64,000 nucleotides of DNA from Caldilineae bacterium. GTDB taxonomy: Bacteria > Chloroflexota > Anaerolineae > Epilineales > Epilineaceae. This document shows, piece after piece, positions 9,301 to 17,775 of the stretch. The position numbers and the translations under genes were made by a program. Position 1 is the first letter of the stretch; every line of letters starts with the position of its first letter. The stretch is taken from positions 287,389 through 351,388 of the forward strand of contig JACKBJ010000001.1 in assembly GCA_020634625.1 (NCBI GenBank), read 5' to 3'. The notes under the pieces were generated by a model, which worked only from the letters and a program-made list of their open reading frames with translations, was not told the origin of the DNA and did no database searches.

Positions 9301-10039
9301 GGATCGGACCGAGCAGCTGCCCGCCCGGCAGGCCGATGCGTTCGATCCGGTTGAGCGTCAGGTTGCTCACGTAGAGCACGTCGCCGCTTGCGTCGAGCTC
9401 GATGTCGCCGAGGCCCGCGCGGCCGACCCAGTCTGCCGCATCGCGATCGCGGTTGCGCTGCCAGTCATGCCGATCGCTGCCGCCCAGGTCGGCCAGGGTT
9501 CGAATGGCACCGCTGGCCAGATCGATCCGATAGACCGCGCCGGCCCCGCCCGGCCCCCACCCCGCGGATCGCTTGTGATACGCCGCCGCGTAGAGCAGCC
9601 CACGCGTCGAGTCGAAGGCCAGCCCGTAGACGGTGCCCACCTGCCGCTGCTCGGCCAGGACGATCGGCGCATCGACGCCGTTGAACGCCAGGATCGCCGG
9701 TCGCCCGGCCGGATAGGTGCCCGACTCCGTGAACGCCATCCGGCTGGTCACGAAGTAGGGCTCGAAGCTATGGCAGGCAAGCTCGACGCGGTCGAGCGTC
9801 CCCTGGGCCTGGGCCGGCGCAGGGCCTGGTTCTCGGCCCGTTTCGGGAGCCAGCACCATGGTGGCCCAGGCCGCCGCGGAAAGCGTCAGGCAACCGGCCA
9901 GGACGAAGTGCGCGCCAGGACGGCGGACCAGGTTCGGCTCCTTCGGGTCGATTCGACGGCTCGGCCGGCGCCGAGCCGACCAAGCTTGCCCGAGTCGATC
10001 GCGTCGGGCAAGCGCGGTCGGCAGCCTACGCATGGGCAC
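6329..10039 (-). CDS. Giant exported protein: duplicated propeller-like halves plus VWA
   Basis: The protein has 1236 residues. A basic N-terminus is followed by a hydrophobic stretch with LAGC at 47-50, either a lipobox-like site or a Sec signal with a long n-region. Two homologous units follow: QVGTVYGLAF...YHKRSAGWGPGGAGAVYR near 134 and QVGSVWGLAY...FHKRMAYYGPDGPGAIYR near 578. Each also has D(W)xG..xLGDI(E/D)(L/I)D and DWAR/PWARDAR motifs, so the halves arose by internal duplication about 445 residues apart. A Thr/Pro/Ser linker leads to IYLPLIV (about 1028), then a VWA domain (about 1035-1215). Its MIDAS is DASTT...LTDGRSN, with Thr for the second Ser. It is probably a surface adhesion or sensor protein. 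The start may be the ATG two codons later. Confidence 0.85.
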   Translation of the reverse strand: MPMRRLPTALARRDRLGQAWSARRRPSRRIDPKEPNLVRRPGAHFVLAGCLTLSAAAWATMVLAPETGREPGPAPAQAQGTLDRVELACHSFEPYFVTSRMAFTESGTYPAGRPAILAFNGVDAPIVLAEQRQVGTVYGLAFDSTRGLLYAAAYHKRSAGWGPGGAGAVYRIDLASGAIRTLADLGGSDRHDWQRNRDRDAADWVGRAGLGDIELDASGDVLYVSNLTLNRIERIGLPGGQLLGPIRHGAADRDWARNARLMGLGFHDGWLYHGVVDSLEFNSTPGTLAGYVFRSQPDGSRMEELTRFDLDYDRRLGWSRWDSSVIVGSLDAGFQQSAQPMLSDIDFGRDGTLILGLRDRWVDMHAGLGRANRPDPGVGDILPLRRAGDLWAVITSPEHYVDASVTGFDEAVFGGLAPFPGFDLVVSALRAPFDASQVGAVWHWNASGAIMRVEDLAAIAVSSALDGANGLGDVEPLCRPFEPPDPAVVPTATAVSLTATAQAGQTQTAIALTPSPQPQGTPERFDERIREACLTDNPWAATVCNAPAGLDQFGFDAPMVIGFRDTPADNPLYGLLNASQVGSVWGLAYAGGEAQLYASAFHKRMAYYGPDGPGAIYRSRIANGSVDTFAQVPNPGRDPHGAIQTGDDGARDWAGKMSLGDIDIDPDETELFVTNLFDRRIYRYDLSNGQLLDRFDHGAVAEPWARDARPFALKRRADGRLYHGVTNSSESSRRREDLAAYVYSSLPDGSDMRLELSFPLTYPRGTVSIPGVIQVGADIDLPLDWLPWDSGYLDLSAGRAQMTVYPQPLVSDIEFMADGAMLVAVHDRHADMTLAYQIQNGGTIRKPGIGIGDLVRIPWVDGAWDGAAADPEHFGQPAGSAADRHLLGGLGYAERSDQLLANRIQLTRPNVPQTTLLVPAEGVVWYDAAGNPMRLERTCFERLFPRNPVLQPWMAGVDAPQHSEWLPGAGMGDLEVLCGPTPTPSPSPTSSPSPPASPSLSPTPTATATRRPSATPSPTATRPLTPIYLPLIVTDPPCDPGRQAIDVVLVIDASTTMRFATRAGRPKVDAAIEAARRLLDRMRLPGDQAAIVVFNADAQVLSRLTGDRGSLDAALGAIDTREFTRIHLGLDAARELLAGAERVAEHVPAVIMLTDGRSNPEPVERALEAAARLKADGVRLFTVGLGEDVEQDALRRMASRPEDFRYAPDGEDLGPIYEQIAIEIPCPPERNWPYRP

Positions 10040-10224
10040 GCCATTTGCGCTGCCCCTCGCCCCACGGCCGCTGGCCCGGCCTGGTCACGGCGGCTAGAAT
10101 CCCCGAGACATGCATGCATCATGAATCCGTGCCTGGCGAGACAGGGCACATGGCCCCGGGCTCGAGATCTGGAGCCCGGCGTGTCGCGTCGCGTTTCGCA
10201 AGGCCGCAGCAAGGAGACTGTCAC

Positions 10225-11244
10225 ATGAGTTCGTCCGACCTGGCCGCCACCGCCCGATCGCTCGTCGCGCCCGGCAAGGGCATCCTCGCCGCCGACGAGA
10301 GCACGGGCACCATGACCAAGCGACTCGATGGTATCGGCGTGGCCTCCTCCGAAGCCACGCGCCGCGCCTACCGCGGCATGCTCTTCGAGACGCCGGGCAT
10401 GGAGCAGCACATCTCGGGCGTGATCCTCTATGACGAGACGATTCGACAGCAGGCGGATGACGGCCGCGCCTTTCCGGACCTGCTCGCGTCGCGCGGCGTC
10501 CTGCCGGGCATCAAGGTCGACAGCGGAGCCAAGGCCCTCGCCGGGCACCCGGGGGAGACGGTCACGGAGGGACTCGACGGCCTGCGCGAGCGATTGGCCG
10601 AGTATCGCGGCCTCGGCGCGCGCTTCGCCAAGTGGCGGGCCGTCATCGCCATCGGGCCGGGCCTTCCCAGCCCCGCATGCCTCGAGACCAACGCGCATGC
10701 CCTGGCGCGCTATGCGGCGCTGTGCCAGGAGGCTGGCCTGGTGCCGATCGTGGAGCCCGAGGTGCTGATGGACGGTGCCCACGACCTCGATCGATGCGAG
10801 ACGGTAACCACCGAGACCCTCGGCCTGCAGTTCGAGGCCCTACGTGCGCAGGGCGTGCAGCTCGAAGGCATGCTGCTGAAGCCGAACATGGTCATCAGCG
10901 GGACCCAGGCGCCGACGCGGGCTGGCGTCGCGGAAGTGGCCGCGGCGACGCTGCGTTGCTTCCGTCGCGTCGTTCCGGCGGCGGTCCCCGGCATCGTGTT
11001 CCTGTCGGGCGGACAGAGCGACCTCGAGGCCACCGAGCACCTGGACGCCATGAACCGAATGGGGCCGCATCCCTGGCAGCTCAGCTTCAGCTACGGCCGC
11101 GCGTTGCAGGCGCCGGCGCTCGCGGCCTGGGCCGGCAAGGCGGAGAACCGTGAGACGGCGCAACGCATCTTCGCGCACCGCGCCGCCTGCAACGGCGCGG
11201 CCCGAGATGGGCGCTGGACCCGGTCGATGGAGCAGATGGGCTGA
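10225..11244 (+). CDS. Fructose-bisphosphate aldolase, class I
   Basis: The 339-residue enzyme cleaves fructose-1,6-bisphosphate to DHAP and glyceraldehyde-3-phosphate through a lysine Schiff base. The family signature is complete: ILAADESTGTMTKRL near the N-terminus, GIKVDSGAK, ARFAKWRAV, VEPEVL and the Schiff-base segment EGMLLKPNMV, then FLSGGQSD. This is the animal/plant-like class I type, not the metal-dependent class II. The start at 10225 was chosen for the strong aaggag site at 10211-10216. The frame is open a further 60 codons upstream without homology. It is divergent from the VWA gene and transcribed alone. Confidence 0.96.
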   Translation: MSSSDLAATARSLVAPGKGILAADESTGTMTKRLDGIGVASSEATRRAYRGMLFETPGMEQHISGVILYDETIRQQADDGRAFPDLLASRGVLPGIKVDSGAKALAGHPGETVTEGLDGLRERLAEYRGLGARFAKWRAVIAIGPGLPSPACLETNAHALARYAALCQEAGLVPIVEPEVLMDGAHDLDRCETVTTETLGLQFEALRAQGVQLEGMLLKPNMVISGTQAPTRAGVAEVAAATLRCFRRVVPAAVPGIVFLSGGQSDLEATEHLDAMNRMGPHPWQLSFSYGRALQAPALAAWAGKAENRETAQRIFAHRAACNGAARDGRWTRSMEQMG

Positions 11245-11650
11245 TCCCGCGGGGCCACCGAAGACCCATGGCCGACCGCGCGCCGCTGCGGCAGCCGGCC
11301 ACGACCTCGATGCCAACGCCGGTCGACGTGGTGGTTCGACCGGTGTTGGCGCTTGGGGCCCACGGCGAGCGCGAATCCGACGCACTCGGGGCACCCAAGC
11401 GGCTGACGGCTTCCGACCCGCTGGCCTTCCGACAGATTGACCCGCGCCGGCTCGAGACCTAGACTCTCTGGCGTTGCAGACGCTGCAACTCAGGTGGCGG
11501 ACGCCGTCCGGGGGGGAATCGGACGCGAATCCGCCGTCGGCCCAGCAATTGGCGCGGTCGTGACGACCCCAACCCAGCATCAAGGTGCCTCGCTCCGAAG
11601 GGCACCCGGGTGGCGCTGCGCCTTGCACACATACGGACCCCAGGACACCC
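11245..11650. other. 406-nt gene-free stretch with promoter and leader
   Basis: The first ~190 nt show no gene I can support; short open frames there look like chance. The second part contains a near-consensus promoter (11437-11465) and a ~180-nt leader before the small HTH gene. The leader begins with a perfect 7-bp hairpin, gttgcag/ctgcaac, at 11473-11489, just where transcription should start. Confidence 0.6.
11437..11465 (+). promoter_or_regulatory. Sigma-70-type promoter, TTGACC-17-TAGACT
   Basis: The -35 TTGACC is at 11437-11442 and the -10 TAGACT at 11460-11465, with 17-nt spacing. Transcription would start near 11472, giving a ~180-nt leader before the HTH gene at 11651, or a separate small RNA. 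Confidence 0.6.
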
Positions 11651-11848
11651 ATGCCAACCCTTGATCCGTTGTTCACGACGTCTGCCTCGACTCGACTCAG
11701 CGATGGGGAGAAGCGGGCGATCGTCCAGATGTTCGCGCATGGCTCGAGCATCCCCGATCTCGCCAGCTGGTACAAGGTCACCCAGGCCGACATTCGCGAG
11801 GTCTTGAAGCCGCACGTTCAGTTCGTGAACCAGGGCCGATCGCGCTAG
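11651..11848 (+). CDS. Small helix-turn-helix-like protein (65 aa)
   Basis: The 65-residue protein has a core from about 19 to 55 (EKRAIVQMFAHGSSIPDLASWYK...DIREVLK) that fits a helix, a turn, then a recognition helix. This is like the HTH of resolvase or sigma-region-4 domains: a small, probably DNA-binding protein. Nothing else is recognisable. The start at 11651 was preferred to an upstream in-frame ATG (11585) because the added 22 residues look random. It has its own strong promoter and a structured leader of unusual length for so small a gene. It converges on the ACD gene with a 22-nt gap. Confidence 0.65.
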   Translation: MPTLDPLFTTSASTRLSDGEKRAIVQMFAHGSSIPDLASWYKVTQADIREVLKPHVQFVNQGRSR

Positions 11849-11870
11849 CGCCGCTCGCCCCAGGCCGCGT

Positions 11871-13973
11871 TCAATCGCCCAGCCGAATCCGGGCATCCAG
11901 CGCGACGCAGCCCTGACCCGCGTCCATGACGCGAATCGGGTTCAGGTCGATCTCGGCGATCTCTGGAACGTCGTCGACCAGGCGCACCAAGGCCAGGATC
12001 GTGGCGACCAGCGCATCCTGATCCGCTGGCGCCTGGCCCCGCCGACCCTCGAGCACGGGATGGATGCGGAGCGAGCCGATCATGTCGCGCGCGGTCTCCG
12101 CGTCGAAGGGGGCCAGGCGCATCGCCACGTCGCGCAGAATCTCGACGAAGATGCCCCCCGCTCCGACCAGCACGACGTGGCCGAAGTTGTCGTCTCGACG
12201 CGCCCCGACGATCAGCTCGCGGCCACCCAGGATCATCGGCTGCAGCATGGCGCCCTCGATCCGGGCCGACGGCGCGCGACGGGCCACCGCCGACATCATG
12301 TCGCTCCAGGCACGGCGCAAGCCCGCCTCGCTGCGCAGGTTCAGCTGGACGCCGCCGAAGTCGGACTTGTGCGACAGCTCGGCGCCGATGACCTTCATCG
12401 CCACGGGATAGCCCAGGTCTCGGGCTGCCGCGACCGCCGCCGCCTCGTCCTGTGCGATCCGCGCCGGCGCGAAGGGGATCCCGTAGGCCGCGGCGACGGC
12501 CATCGCCTCCTGAAGCAGCGGGTCGCGGCCTTCGCGCCGGCAGCGCTCGAAGACAGCGCGCACGGTCGCAACGTCCGCTGGTCCATCGGGTCGGTTCGCT
12601 GGAAACACCCGTTGCTGCCCGAAGTCGCGCAGCAGGGCCAGGGCGCGCACGGCGTCCGAGGGCTCGCTGAAGATCGGGCCCGACAGGCTGCGGCGCGCCC
12701 GACCCAGCTCCTCGAACTCGGTCGCGACATGGATCGCCACCGGCTTGTTGCACTCGCGTGACAGCGCGTGCAGACGCTCGAACAGGGCCAGCGAGGCCGG
12801 CGTCTCGCGCTCGGCGACATAGGTGTGCAGGAACACCATGCCGTCCACGCCGTCCATGGCCAGGGTTCGCGCCGCGATCTCGCCGTAGGCATCCAGGTCG
12901 AAGAGATCGCCCAGGTCCATCGGATTGGTCAGTCGGATCACGCGGGCCCGAAGGCGCTGCTCGACCTCGTCCAAGAACGCGCGCGGAAGCTCGGCCAGCT
13001 CGAAGCCGGTAAGCTCGCACTCGTCGGCCGCGATCACGGCATGTCCGCCCGATCGCGAGAGCACCGCCAGCCGGTTGCCGACCAGCGGCGGCATCGGAAG
13101 CGCCTTGAGGTAGTGCACCAGGGTCTCGGTGTCCCGAAAGCGGGCGATGCCAGCCTGATGCAGGGCCGCATCCACCACGGCATCGTCGCTGGAAAGCGCG
13201 CCGGTATGCGAGCTGGCGATGCGCTCGGCCGCATGCCCGATGTTCGACTTGTGGACCAGGATCGGCTTGGTCGAGCGGCGGGACAGCTCGACCAACCGTC
13301 TCCCGTCCGAGATGCCCTCGAGGTACATGCAGATGATCTCGGTCTCCGGATCGTCGATCAGAAACTCGAGCAGGTCGTTCTCGTCGAGATCGAGCTTGTT
13401 GCCGACCGAAACCAGCTTCGCCAGCCCGAGGCCCTCGGACACCAATACGTTCAGGATGCTGATGCCGACGCCACCGGACTGACTGATGAGCGAAATGCCG
13501 CCGCCTCGAACCGAGGGGTCCAGCCCGACGAAAGGCGTGCACAACCCGGTGTGGCGGTTGATGATGCCGATGCAGTTGGGTCCGACGAAGCGAATGCCGA
13601 ATTCGGCGGCGACGGCTTGAAGCCGGCGGCTCAGCGCCTCCCCGTCGGCGCCGTGCTCGGCGAAACCGGCGGTCTCGATGACCGCGTGGCGCACGCCCTT
13701 GCGCCCGCACTCCTCGAGGATGTCCGGAACCGTGGCGGCCGGCGTCAGGATCACCGCCAGATCGATGTGATCCGGGATGTCCGAGACGGCACGGTAGATG
13801 CGACGCCCGAAGATCTGGCCTCCCCGCGGCCCGACCTCGTAGATGATGCCATCGAACCCGAAGCGTCCCAGGTTGGCCGAAATCTGGCGCCCAAGGTTGT
13901 CCTCACCCTCGGAGACCCCGATCACCGCCACCGTGCCCGGCTCGAACAAGCCGCGCAACGCCGCATCGCTCAT
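11871..13973 (-). CDS. ADP-forming acyl-CoA synthetase, fused alpha-beta
   Basis: The 700-residue protein resembles ADP-forming acetyl-CoA synthetase (ACD), which converts acyl-CoA + ADP + Pi to acid + CoA + ATP, and related acyl-CoA ligase/Pat-type proteins. The alpha part (about 1-460) has a CoA-binding Rossmann domain (VAVIGVSEGEDNLGRQI) and ligase domains. The phosphohistidine is His256 in ASSHTGALSS, matching His257 of the archaeal alpha subunit. The beta part (about 480-700) is an ATP-grasp domain with YPVAMKVIGAELSHKSD...GGVQLN and EIDLNPI. No GNAT domain is present, so it is not a Pat-type acetyltransferase. It allows substrate-level phosphorylation or acyl-CoA salvage. The start at 13973 follows family alignment. 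Confidence 0.92.
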   Translation of the reverse strand: MSDAALRGLFEPGTVAVIGVSEGEDNLGRQISANLGRFGFDGIIYEVGPRGGQIFGRRIYRAVSDIPDHIDLAVILTPAATVPDILEECGRKGVRHAVIETAGFAEHGADGEALSRRLQAVAAEFGIRFVGPNCIGIINRHTGLCTPFVGLDPSVRGGGISLISQSGGVGISILNVLVSEGLGLAKLVSVGNKLDLDENDLLEFLIDDPETEIICMYLEGISDGRRLVELSRRSTKPILVHKSNIGHAAERIASSHTGALSSDDAVVDAALHQAGIARFRDTETLVHYLKALPMPPLVGNRLAVLSRSGGHAVIAADECELTGFELAELPRAFLDEVEQRLRARVIRLTNPMDLGDLFDLDAYGEIAARTLAMDGVDGMVFLHTYVAERETPASLALFERLHALSRECNKPVAIHVATEFEELGRARRSLSGPIFSEPSDAVRALALLRDFGQQRVFPANRPDGPADVATVRAVFERCRREGRDPLLQEAMAVAAAYGIPFAPARIAQDEAAAVAAARDLGYPVAMKVIGAELSHKSDFGGVQLNLRSEAGLRRAWSDMMSAVARRAPSARIEGAMLQPMILGGRELIVGARRDDNFGHVVLVGAGGIFVEILRDVAMRLAPFDAETARDMIGSLRIHPVLEGRRGQAPADQDALVATILALVRLVDDVPEIAEIDLNPIRVMDAGQGCVALDARIRLGD

Positions 13974-14021
13974 CGCCCGACCCGGGTCGACCGTCGCGGC
14001 GTCGCCCCCGATCGGGGCCCG

Positions 14022-15983
14022 CTAGCGGATGCGGGTGCCAAGGGGCACATCCTGGCCGAACTGCGCGAGCTCGAGCCCGCCGCCGGCCGTCTGGGCCGCC
14101 AGGAGCATCCCCTGGCTCTCGACGCCTCGGATTCGGGCCGGCGCCAGGTTGGCGACCACGGCCACGCGGCAGCCGATCAGCGCGGCAGGGGCATAGGACT
14201 CGGCGATCCCGGCCACGATCTGGCGCGGTCCCGACGCTTCGCCGAGGTCGACGGACAGCCGGAGCAGTCGATCGGCGCCCGTCACCGGCTCGGCGGCCAG
14301 AATCGCGCCGATCCGCAGCTCGACCCGCTCGAAGTCGGCCATGCCGATGGTCGTCCCCGCGCTGGCCTCCGCGACAGGGCCCCGCGACGCCGACGCCTCG
14401 TGCGCCATCGGCGAGCCCGGTTCACTGCCTTCGCCCGTCGGCTCCGCGTCGGGTTCGTCGAGATCGATCTTTTCGAAGAGCAGCGCCGGAGCCTTCACCC
14501 GCGCGCCGACCGGCAGCCCGCCCCAGTCGAGACCCGCGTAGGCCAGGGCAGCGTCGCCGCCGAGTGACAAGCCCGCCATTCCCCGACGGCTGGCATCGGG
14601 TAGGAAGGCGGCGGCGAGGACCAGGATCTGGCGGATGCTCTCGAGCGCATGGTAGAGCACCTGGCTCAAGCGCAGGGGATCGTCGGACTTGGCCAGGTCC
14701 CAGGGTCGAAGATCGTTGACGTAGAGGTTGCAGGCGCTCGAGAGCGCGAAGATGGCTTCGAGGGCGACGTTCGGCTCGCGCGCGTCGATGGCGGCCTCGA
14801 CCTCGCCGCGAGTCGCCTGACAGCGTTCCCTCAGCTCCTGGTCACGCGCCGCGTCCGAACGGTGGCCGTCCGGGACGATGCCGCCCTCGTAGCGTTCGAC
14901 CATCTTGAGGACGCGGTTGACCAGATTGCCCAGGTTGTCGGCCAGCTCGTTGTTGTTGCGCTCGACGAGCCGACGCTCGGAGAAGACGCCGTCGGTCGCC
15001 AGTGGCTTCTCGCGCAGCAGGAAGTAGCGCAGGCTGTCGAGCGTGTAGCGCTCCAGGAGCGGCCAGACCTCCACGACGTTGCCCTTGGACTTGCTGCCCT
15101 TCTCGCCCCGCTCGTCGACCCACCAGCCGTGGGCCAGCACCTGCCGTGGCAGGTCCAGGCCGGCGCTCATCAGGAAGGCGGGCCAATAGACGGCGTGGAA
15201 GCGCAGGATGTCCTTGCCGATCAGATGCAGGTCGGCCGGCCACCAGCGGGCCATCCGCTCCGGATCCGCGAAGGCACCGGCGCCGGTCAGGTAGTTCGTC
15301 AGGGCATCGACCCAGACGTAGAGCACGTGCTCGGGATCGTCGGGCCAGGCGACGCCCCAGTCGAAGGTCGTGCGGCTGATCGACAGATCCTTGAGCCCGG
15401 AGGCGACGAAGCTGGCGACCTCGTTGCGCCGCGACTCGGGCTGCACCGGCGCGCTCGGGTCGGCATACCAGGCCAGCAAGCGTTCGGCGTAGCGGCTCAA
15501 CCGGAAGAAGTAGCTCGACTCCTGGACCCACTCGACCTTGGCGCCGGAGCCGCGGGCATGGCCGTCCTCGATCTCGCTGGCATCGTAGAAGGCCTCGTCG
15601 CTGGCCGCGTACCAACCCTCGTAGTGTCCGAGGTAGATGTCGCCCGCGGCCTGCATGCGGCGCACGAGCTCGACGGCCGCCGCTTCGTGATCCGGGTCGG
15701 TGGTGCGGATGAAGCGATCGTGCGTCAGGCCGAGCTGTTCGAAGAGCCCGGCGTAGACCGCGGAGTTCCGATCCGCCAAGGCCTTGGGCGACTGCCCGGC
15801 CTCCTCGGCCGCGCGCTGCACCTTCAGGCCGTGATCGTCGGTCCCGGTCATGAAGAAGACCGCGTCGCCCCTCTGGCGGTAGTGCCGCGCCAGCGCATCG
15901 GCGACCACCGTCGTGTAGGCGTGGCCGATGTGCGGGGCCCCGTTGACGTAGTAGATCGGCGTGGTCACGTAGAACTTCGACAT
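14022..15983 (-). CDS. metG: Methionyl-tRNA synthetase with C-terminal tRNA-binding domain
   Basis: The 653-residue class I synthetase charges tRNA-Met. The HIGH motif is PHIGHAYT (about 15-22) and TDDHGLKVQ follows. KMSKS is replaced by KGSKS within GEKGSKSKGN. The zinc knuckle cysteines of the long MetG form are missing: between YLGHYEGWYAASDEAFYD and the tRNA-facing region there are no CxxC pairs, so this is the zinc-free form. A Trbp111/EMAP-type OB domain occupies about 545-653 (FERVELRIGAI...IRGVESQGMLLAA). The start at 15983 (MSKFYVTTP) was chosen because it begins the catalytic fold; the open frame adds 21 non-homologous residues. Confidence 0.96.
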   Translation of the reverse strand: MSKFYVTTPIYYVNGAPHIGHAYTTVVADALARHYRQRGDAVFFMTGTDDHGLKVQRAAEEAGQSPKALADRNSAVYAGLFEQLGLTHDRFIRTTDPDHEAAAVELVRRMQAAGDIYLGHYEGWYAASDEAFYDASEIEDGHARGSGAKVEWVQESSYFFRLSRYAERLLAWYADPSAPVQPESRRNEVASFVASGLKDLSISRTTFDWGVAWPDDPEHVLYVWVDALTNYLTGAGAFADPERMARWWPADLHLIGKDILRFHAVYWPAFLMSAGLDLPRQVLAHGWWVDERGEKGSKSKGNVVEVWPLLERYTLDSLRYFLLREKPLATDGVFSERRLVERNNNELADNLGNLVNRVLKMVERYEGGIVPDGHRSDAARDQELRERCQATRGEVEAAIDAREPNVALEAIFALSSACNLYVNDLRPWDLAKSDDPLRLSQVLYHALESIRQILVLAAAFLPDASRRGMAGLSLGGDAALAYAGLDWGGLPVGARVKAPALLFEKIDLDEPDAEPTGEGSEPGSPMAHEASASRGPVAEASAGTTIGMADFERVELRIGAILAAEPVTGADRLLRLSVDLGEASGPRQIVAGIAESYAPAALIGCRVAVVANLAPARIRGVESQGMLLAAQTAGGGLELAQFGQDVPLGTRIR

Positions 15984-16098
15984 CGAGCAACCTCGGGACG
16001 TGGCTGGGGACGGATCGCGGCCGCTGGGGCCGGTGCCATCGGTCATGCGGCGAATGGCGCTCGACGATGGCGAGTGTCGCGACGCGGTGGACGGCCCG

Positions 16099-17448
16099 CT
16101 ACATCGCCTCGGCGGCGTCCTCGAGCTCGATCTGTCGCTTGAGCGCCAGCAAGAGCGCGCTCAGCGCCTTGTCCGGCGGGACACCGGCCAGCTTCCGGCG
16201 CAGGGCCGTGACCTGGCGCATCATCTGCGGCTCGAGCAACAGCTCCTCGCGGCGGGTACCCGACTTGTTGATGTCGATGGCCGGGAAGAGGCGTCGTTGC
16301 GCCAGCTTGCGATCCAGGTGCACCTCCATGTTGCCGGTGCCCTTGAACTCCTCGTAGACCATGTCGTCGAGCTTGCTGCCGGTGTCGACCAGGCAGGTCG
16401 CCAGGATGGTGAGGCTGCCGGCCTCCTCGGTCGCGCGTGCGGCGCCGAAGATCTTGCGAACCGGCTGCAGCGCCATCGCGTCCATGCCACCCGAGAGCGT
16501 TCGGCCACCGCCCTTGATGCTGAGGTTGTAGGCGCGCGCCAGACGCGTCAGGCTGTCGAGCAGCACGACGACGTCCCGCCCTTCCTCGCACAGCCGCTTC
16601 GCGTGCTCGACGGCCAGCTCGGCCGCGCGGGTGTGGTCGCTGGCCGGCGCGTCGAGGTCGGCGGCCAGGACCATGCCCTTGACGGCCCGCCGAATCTCGG
16701 TCACCTCCTCGGGCCGCTCCCCGACGAGGCAGGCGATCAGGTAGAGGCCTCGATTCTGCGAGACGCCCTCGGCGATGTCGGTCAGCACGGTGGTCTTGCC
16801 GGCCTTGGGCGGGGCGACGATCAGCCCGCGTTGGCCGCGCCCGATCGGCGCGATGATGTCCAGCAGGCGTCCCGTGATCGCCTCCGGCGAGCTGCCAAGC
16901 ACGATCGGAATCTCGGGGTGCACCGCCGTCAAGCGATCGAACTGGATCCGATCACTCAAGCCCTCGGCGGCATGGCCGTTGACCTGATCGATCTCGACGA
17001 CATTGCGGCCGCGGGCCTGGGCCTCGACCAGATCGCCCGGCCGCAAGCCGAGCGACGCCACGATGGCGACCGGGATCAGCGGATCGTCCGAGCGGGCGAA
17101 GCCGCGATCGCGCAGGATGCCCGCACCGTTGCGCGTGATCTCGAGCAGGCCCTGAACGGCGCGCGCCGGTGCGTTGCTCGGCCTCGGCGCGGCGGACACG
17201 CCTTCCGGGCTCGCTCCCCCCGAGCGCCGTCCGCGGCGCCGCGAACGCGATCGTCCGCCGGAGGGGCTGGCTGCCGGACCACCCGACTTGCCGCCGGTCT
17301 GGCCGGAAGCCGCGGCGGACGCGCCGTTGTTCGACGCGTCGCTCGCCGCGCCGCCGGAAGCGCCGTCGCCACCAGCGCGCGCACCACCGCGTCGTGAGCG
17401 CCGCGGTGGCCGACGCTTCTTCTGACCGCCTTCGTCAGATCGTATCAT
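16099..17448 (-). CDS. rho: Transcription termination factor Rho with R/G/S-rich N-terminus
   Basis: The 449-residue hexameric RNA helicase terminates transcription. It has the Walker A APPKAGKTTVL, the LVGERPEEVTEI segment, the Walker B VVVLLDSLTRLARAYN, the R-loop KGTGNME and a conserved C-terminus (LLLEPQMMRQ). A primary RNA-binding domain lies around 100-165. Residues ~8-95 are almost only Gly, Ser, Ala, Arg and Lys, an unstructured basic insert like those in high-GC Actinobacteria Rho. It probably widens RNA binding to GC-rich transcripts. The start at 17448 was preferred to 17457 because agggatgg then lies 9 nt upstream. A ~300-nt leader precedes it, which would suit autoregulation. Confidence 0.95.
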   Translation of the reverse strand: MIRSDEGGQKKRRPPRRSRRGGARAGGDGASGGAASDASNNGASAAASGQTGGKSGGPAASPSGGRSRSRRRGRRSGGASPEGVSAAPRPSNAPARAVQGLLEITRNGAGILRDRGFARSDDPLIPVAIVASLGLRPGDLVEAQARGRNVVEIDQVNGHAAEGLSDRIQFDRLTAVHPEIPIVLGSSPEAITGRLLDIIAPIGRGQRGLIVAPPKAGKTTVLTDIAEGVSQNRGLYLIACLVGERPEEVTEIRRAVKGMVLAADLDAPASDHTRAAELAVEHAKRLCEEGRDVVVLLDSLTRLARAYNLSIKGGGRTLSGGMDAMALQPVRKIFGAARATEEAGSLTILATCLVDTGSKLDDMVYEEFKGTGNMEVHLDRKLAQRRLFPAIDINKSGTRREELLLEPQMMRQVTALRRKLAGVPPDKALSALLLALKRQIELEDAAEAM

Positions 17449-17775
17449 GTTGACCATCCCTGGTTGCCCCGGTTGGGGCCGATCGCAATCCCGAGCGACG
17501 AGGGCCGATGGAACCATGGCGTCAGCCGGGCACGCGGCCCGCGATGCACGCGCGTGGCCCGATCGGTGCACACCGATCCGGCTCCGGATTGCATTGGTGT
17601 GGAGGGGAGCCCCTTGCAGGGCGGCGGATACCGCCAGGGCATGCCGTTGCAGGGCATACAGGCACGTCGGCCACGAGGGCCGGAGTCGGGTGCTCCAAGT
17701 CTAGGGGGGTACCTGGCGTCGCTGGGCGTGCCGGGCTTCGCTAGTGTACCATGACCTCCCCAGCGGAGCAAACCC
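17449..17775. other. Divergent rho / hydrolase intergenic region
   Basis: These 327 nt hold no gene. On the minus strand TTGCTC (17766-17771) and TACACT (17743-17748) are 17 nt apart and could be a rho promoter with a ~290-nt leader. The stretch 17613-17660 contains ttgcagggc twice, which can form hairpins in the leader. No terminator-like T-run is seen. Confidence 0.45.

Noticed and set aside
12768..14567. 599-residue plus-strand frame opposite the ADP-forming synthetase
   Set aside because: No fold pattern; overlaps a well-supported gene.
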